This document shows positions 63,253 through 64,000 of a DNA stretch of 64,000 nt, piece after piece. A program made the translations under genes and the position numbers. The notes beneath the pieces were generated by a model. The model searched no databases. It had not been told where the DNA came from and saw only the letters and a program-made list of their open reading frames with translations. This stretch comes from Roseitalea sp. (GTDB lineage: Bacteria; Pseudomonadota; Alphaproteobacteria; Rhizobiales; Rhizobiaceae): contig JAEPON010000003.1 in assembly GCA_017642895.1 (NCBI GenBank), forward strand, positions 124,001 to 188,000, written 5' to 3'. Numbering within the stretch: position 1 is the first letter of the stretch; each line of letters begins with the position of its first letter.

Positions 63253-64000
63253 TCAATCCGGCGGATTGCGATCCGAAGAACCGTCATCCTCCGCGCGCTG
63301 CACCGGCTGCGGCAGGATGCGGCCGATCGCAGCCTCCCGGTCGCGGGCACCGCCGACCGCCTGCCTTTGTCGCTCGAGCCGCGCCCGGTCGCGCTCACGC
63401 GCGGTGCGCACCGCCTGCGCCCGCGCCTCCGCGTCATGGCCAAGCAACGCCAGCGCCCGCGCGCCCATCTCCATGCCCGATGCGGCCGTCTCGCGCACCA
63501 CATCGTCGACACCGCGGTCGAGAAGCTGGATGGCATGGATGCGGTCATAGGCCCGCACGATCAGCTGCGCCTGGGGAAATTCGCGCATGACCAGATCGGC
63601 GATCGCATCGGTGGCGCCTTGCCCGTTGGTGCACACGGCGATCAGGTCCGCCGAACCGGCGCCTGCGGCGGCGAGCACGTCGCGCCGCGCCCCGTCGCCG
63701 AAATAAACGCGCGTGCCAAACCGGCCCGCCTCGCGCACCCGGTCGGCATCGGCGTCCAGATAGGTCAGCGGCACGTTCTGGATGAGCAGCGGCTGCGCCA
63801 CCATCTGGCCGAACCGGCCAAAGCCGATGATCAGCGCGGTGCCACCCGCATCGGCGAAATCCTCGTCCATGGTGGCGGCCTTGGCCGGCGGCTGGAACAG
63901 CGCCAGCAGCCGTTCGTTCTGCGAGGACAGCGCCATGGAGATGGTGACGATGGAGACCATCACCGCCGCCAGCTCCGCATCGATCACCTGAGCCGAAGCG
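63253..64000 (-). CDS. KefB/KefC-type cation:proton antiporter, C-terminal part (5' end cut by window)
   Basis: The last 248 residues of a monovalent cation:proton antiporter-2 (Kef) family protein; the N-terminal membrane part is outside the window. What remains is the final membrane helix (AAVMVSIVTISMALSSQ), then a TrkA-N regulatory domain with the nucleotide-binding motif LIIGFGRFGQMVAQPLL, and a charged C-terminal tail (RERDRARLERQRQ). It is convergent with the TsoY-like gene. Confidence 0.92.
   Translation of the reverse strand, partial: ASAQVIDAELAAVMVSIVTISMALSSQNERLLALFQPPAKAATMDEDFADAGGTALIIGFGRFGQMVAQPLLIQNVPLTYLDADADRVREAGRFGTRVYFGDGARRDVLAAAGAGSADLIAVCTNGQGATDAIADLVMREFPQAQLIVRAYDRIHAIQLLDRGVDDVVRETAASGMEMGARALALLGHDAEARAQAVRTARERDRARLERQRQAVGGARDREAAIGRILPQPVQRAEDDGSSDRNPPD

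Overview
The window is a GC-rich (mid-60s %) stretch of an alphaproteobacterial chromosome, most likely from a member of the Hyphomicrobiales (rhizobia and relatives). This rests on an aerobic-type CobN, a heterotetrameric soxBDAG sarcosine oxidase, a GlxA-type AraC regulator, BrnT/BrnA, and many short palindromic repeats of the kind scattered through rhizobial genomes. No 16S gene or species marker is present, so the genus is not claimed. Both ends cut a gene: a DadA-like oxidoreductase on the left and a KefC-type antiporter on the right.

Layout. 1-9.8 kb is a cobalamin block on the minus strand: cobQ, then a cobalamin riboswitch, then cobU-cobW-cobN-GFA-cobO and the DadA-like gene, tightly packed. 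10-14 kb holds unrelated genes: a DUF922 lipoprotein, a phasin-like protein, a class III aminotransferase and an alpha/beta hydrolase. 14.6-16.2 kb is an AT-richer island with an orphan coiled-coil protein and a tRNA-like remnant. 16.5-27.3 kb is a corrinoid methyl-transfer module: a non-pyrrolysine MttB-like methyltransferase divergent from its corrinoid protein, then DUF1638, ExoD, a formyltransferase-like protein, a PF13769 protein, a MetF-like reductase, a methyl-tetrahydrofolate:corrinoid methyltransferase and a RACo-like reactivator. 27-35.5 kb is mixed: YbdK ligase, MFS, HAD, GlxA regulator, TupA, TupB, BrnTA and a vWA protein. 35.7-38.2 kb is a dimethylglycine/sarcosine dehydrogenase-like protein. 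38.4-47.1 kb contains two polytopic membrane proteins and a coupled operon (HAD-UbiA fusion, DprE1-like oxidase, SMR transporter, extended SDR, aminotransferase) that looks like a polyprenyl-phosphate pentose pathway. 47-64 kb has an MscS channel, soxBDAG, guanine deaminase, an EAL protein, tRNA-Lys, VapBC, PhzF, NUDIX, an FNR-box-preceded membrane protein and the KefC fragment.

How the genes fit together. The strongest theme is one-carbon metabolism from methylated amines. A quaternary amine such as a betaine could lose a methyl to the corrinoid protein (MttB-like), which the methyltransferase passes to tetrahydrofolate and the MetF-like enzyme oxidises. The dimethylglycine/sarcosine dehydrogenase-like protein and SoxBDAG could remove the remaining methyls. 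The cob genes supply cofactor and the RACo-like protein would repair oxidised corrinoid. The methyl-transfer genes carry the same AT-rich palindromic operator at two separate promoters, which suggests one regulon. A second theme, the DprE1/UbiA operon, is the best candidate for a poorly described envelope pathway.

Several 150-200 bp palindromic, MITE-like elements have landed inside operons. One sits in frame within cobN, one between cobW and cobN, one before the RACo-like gene, and two inside soxBDAG.
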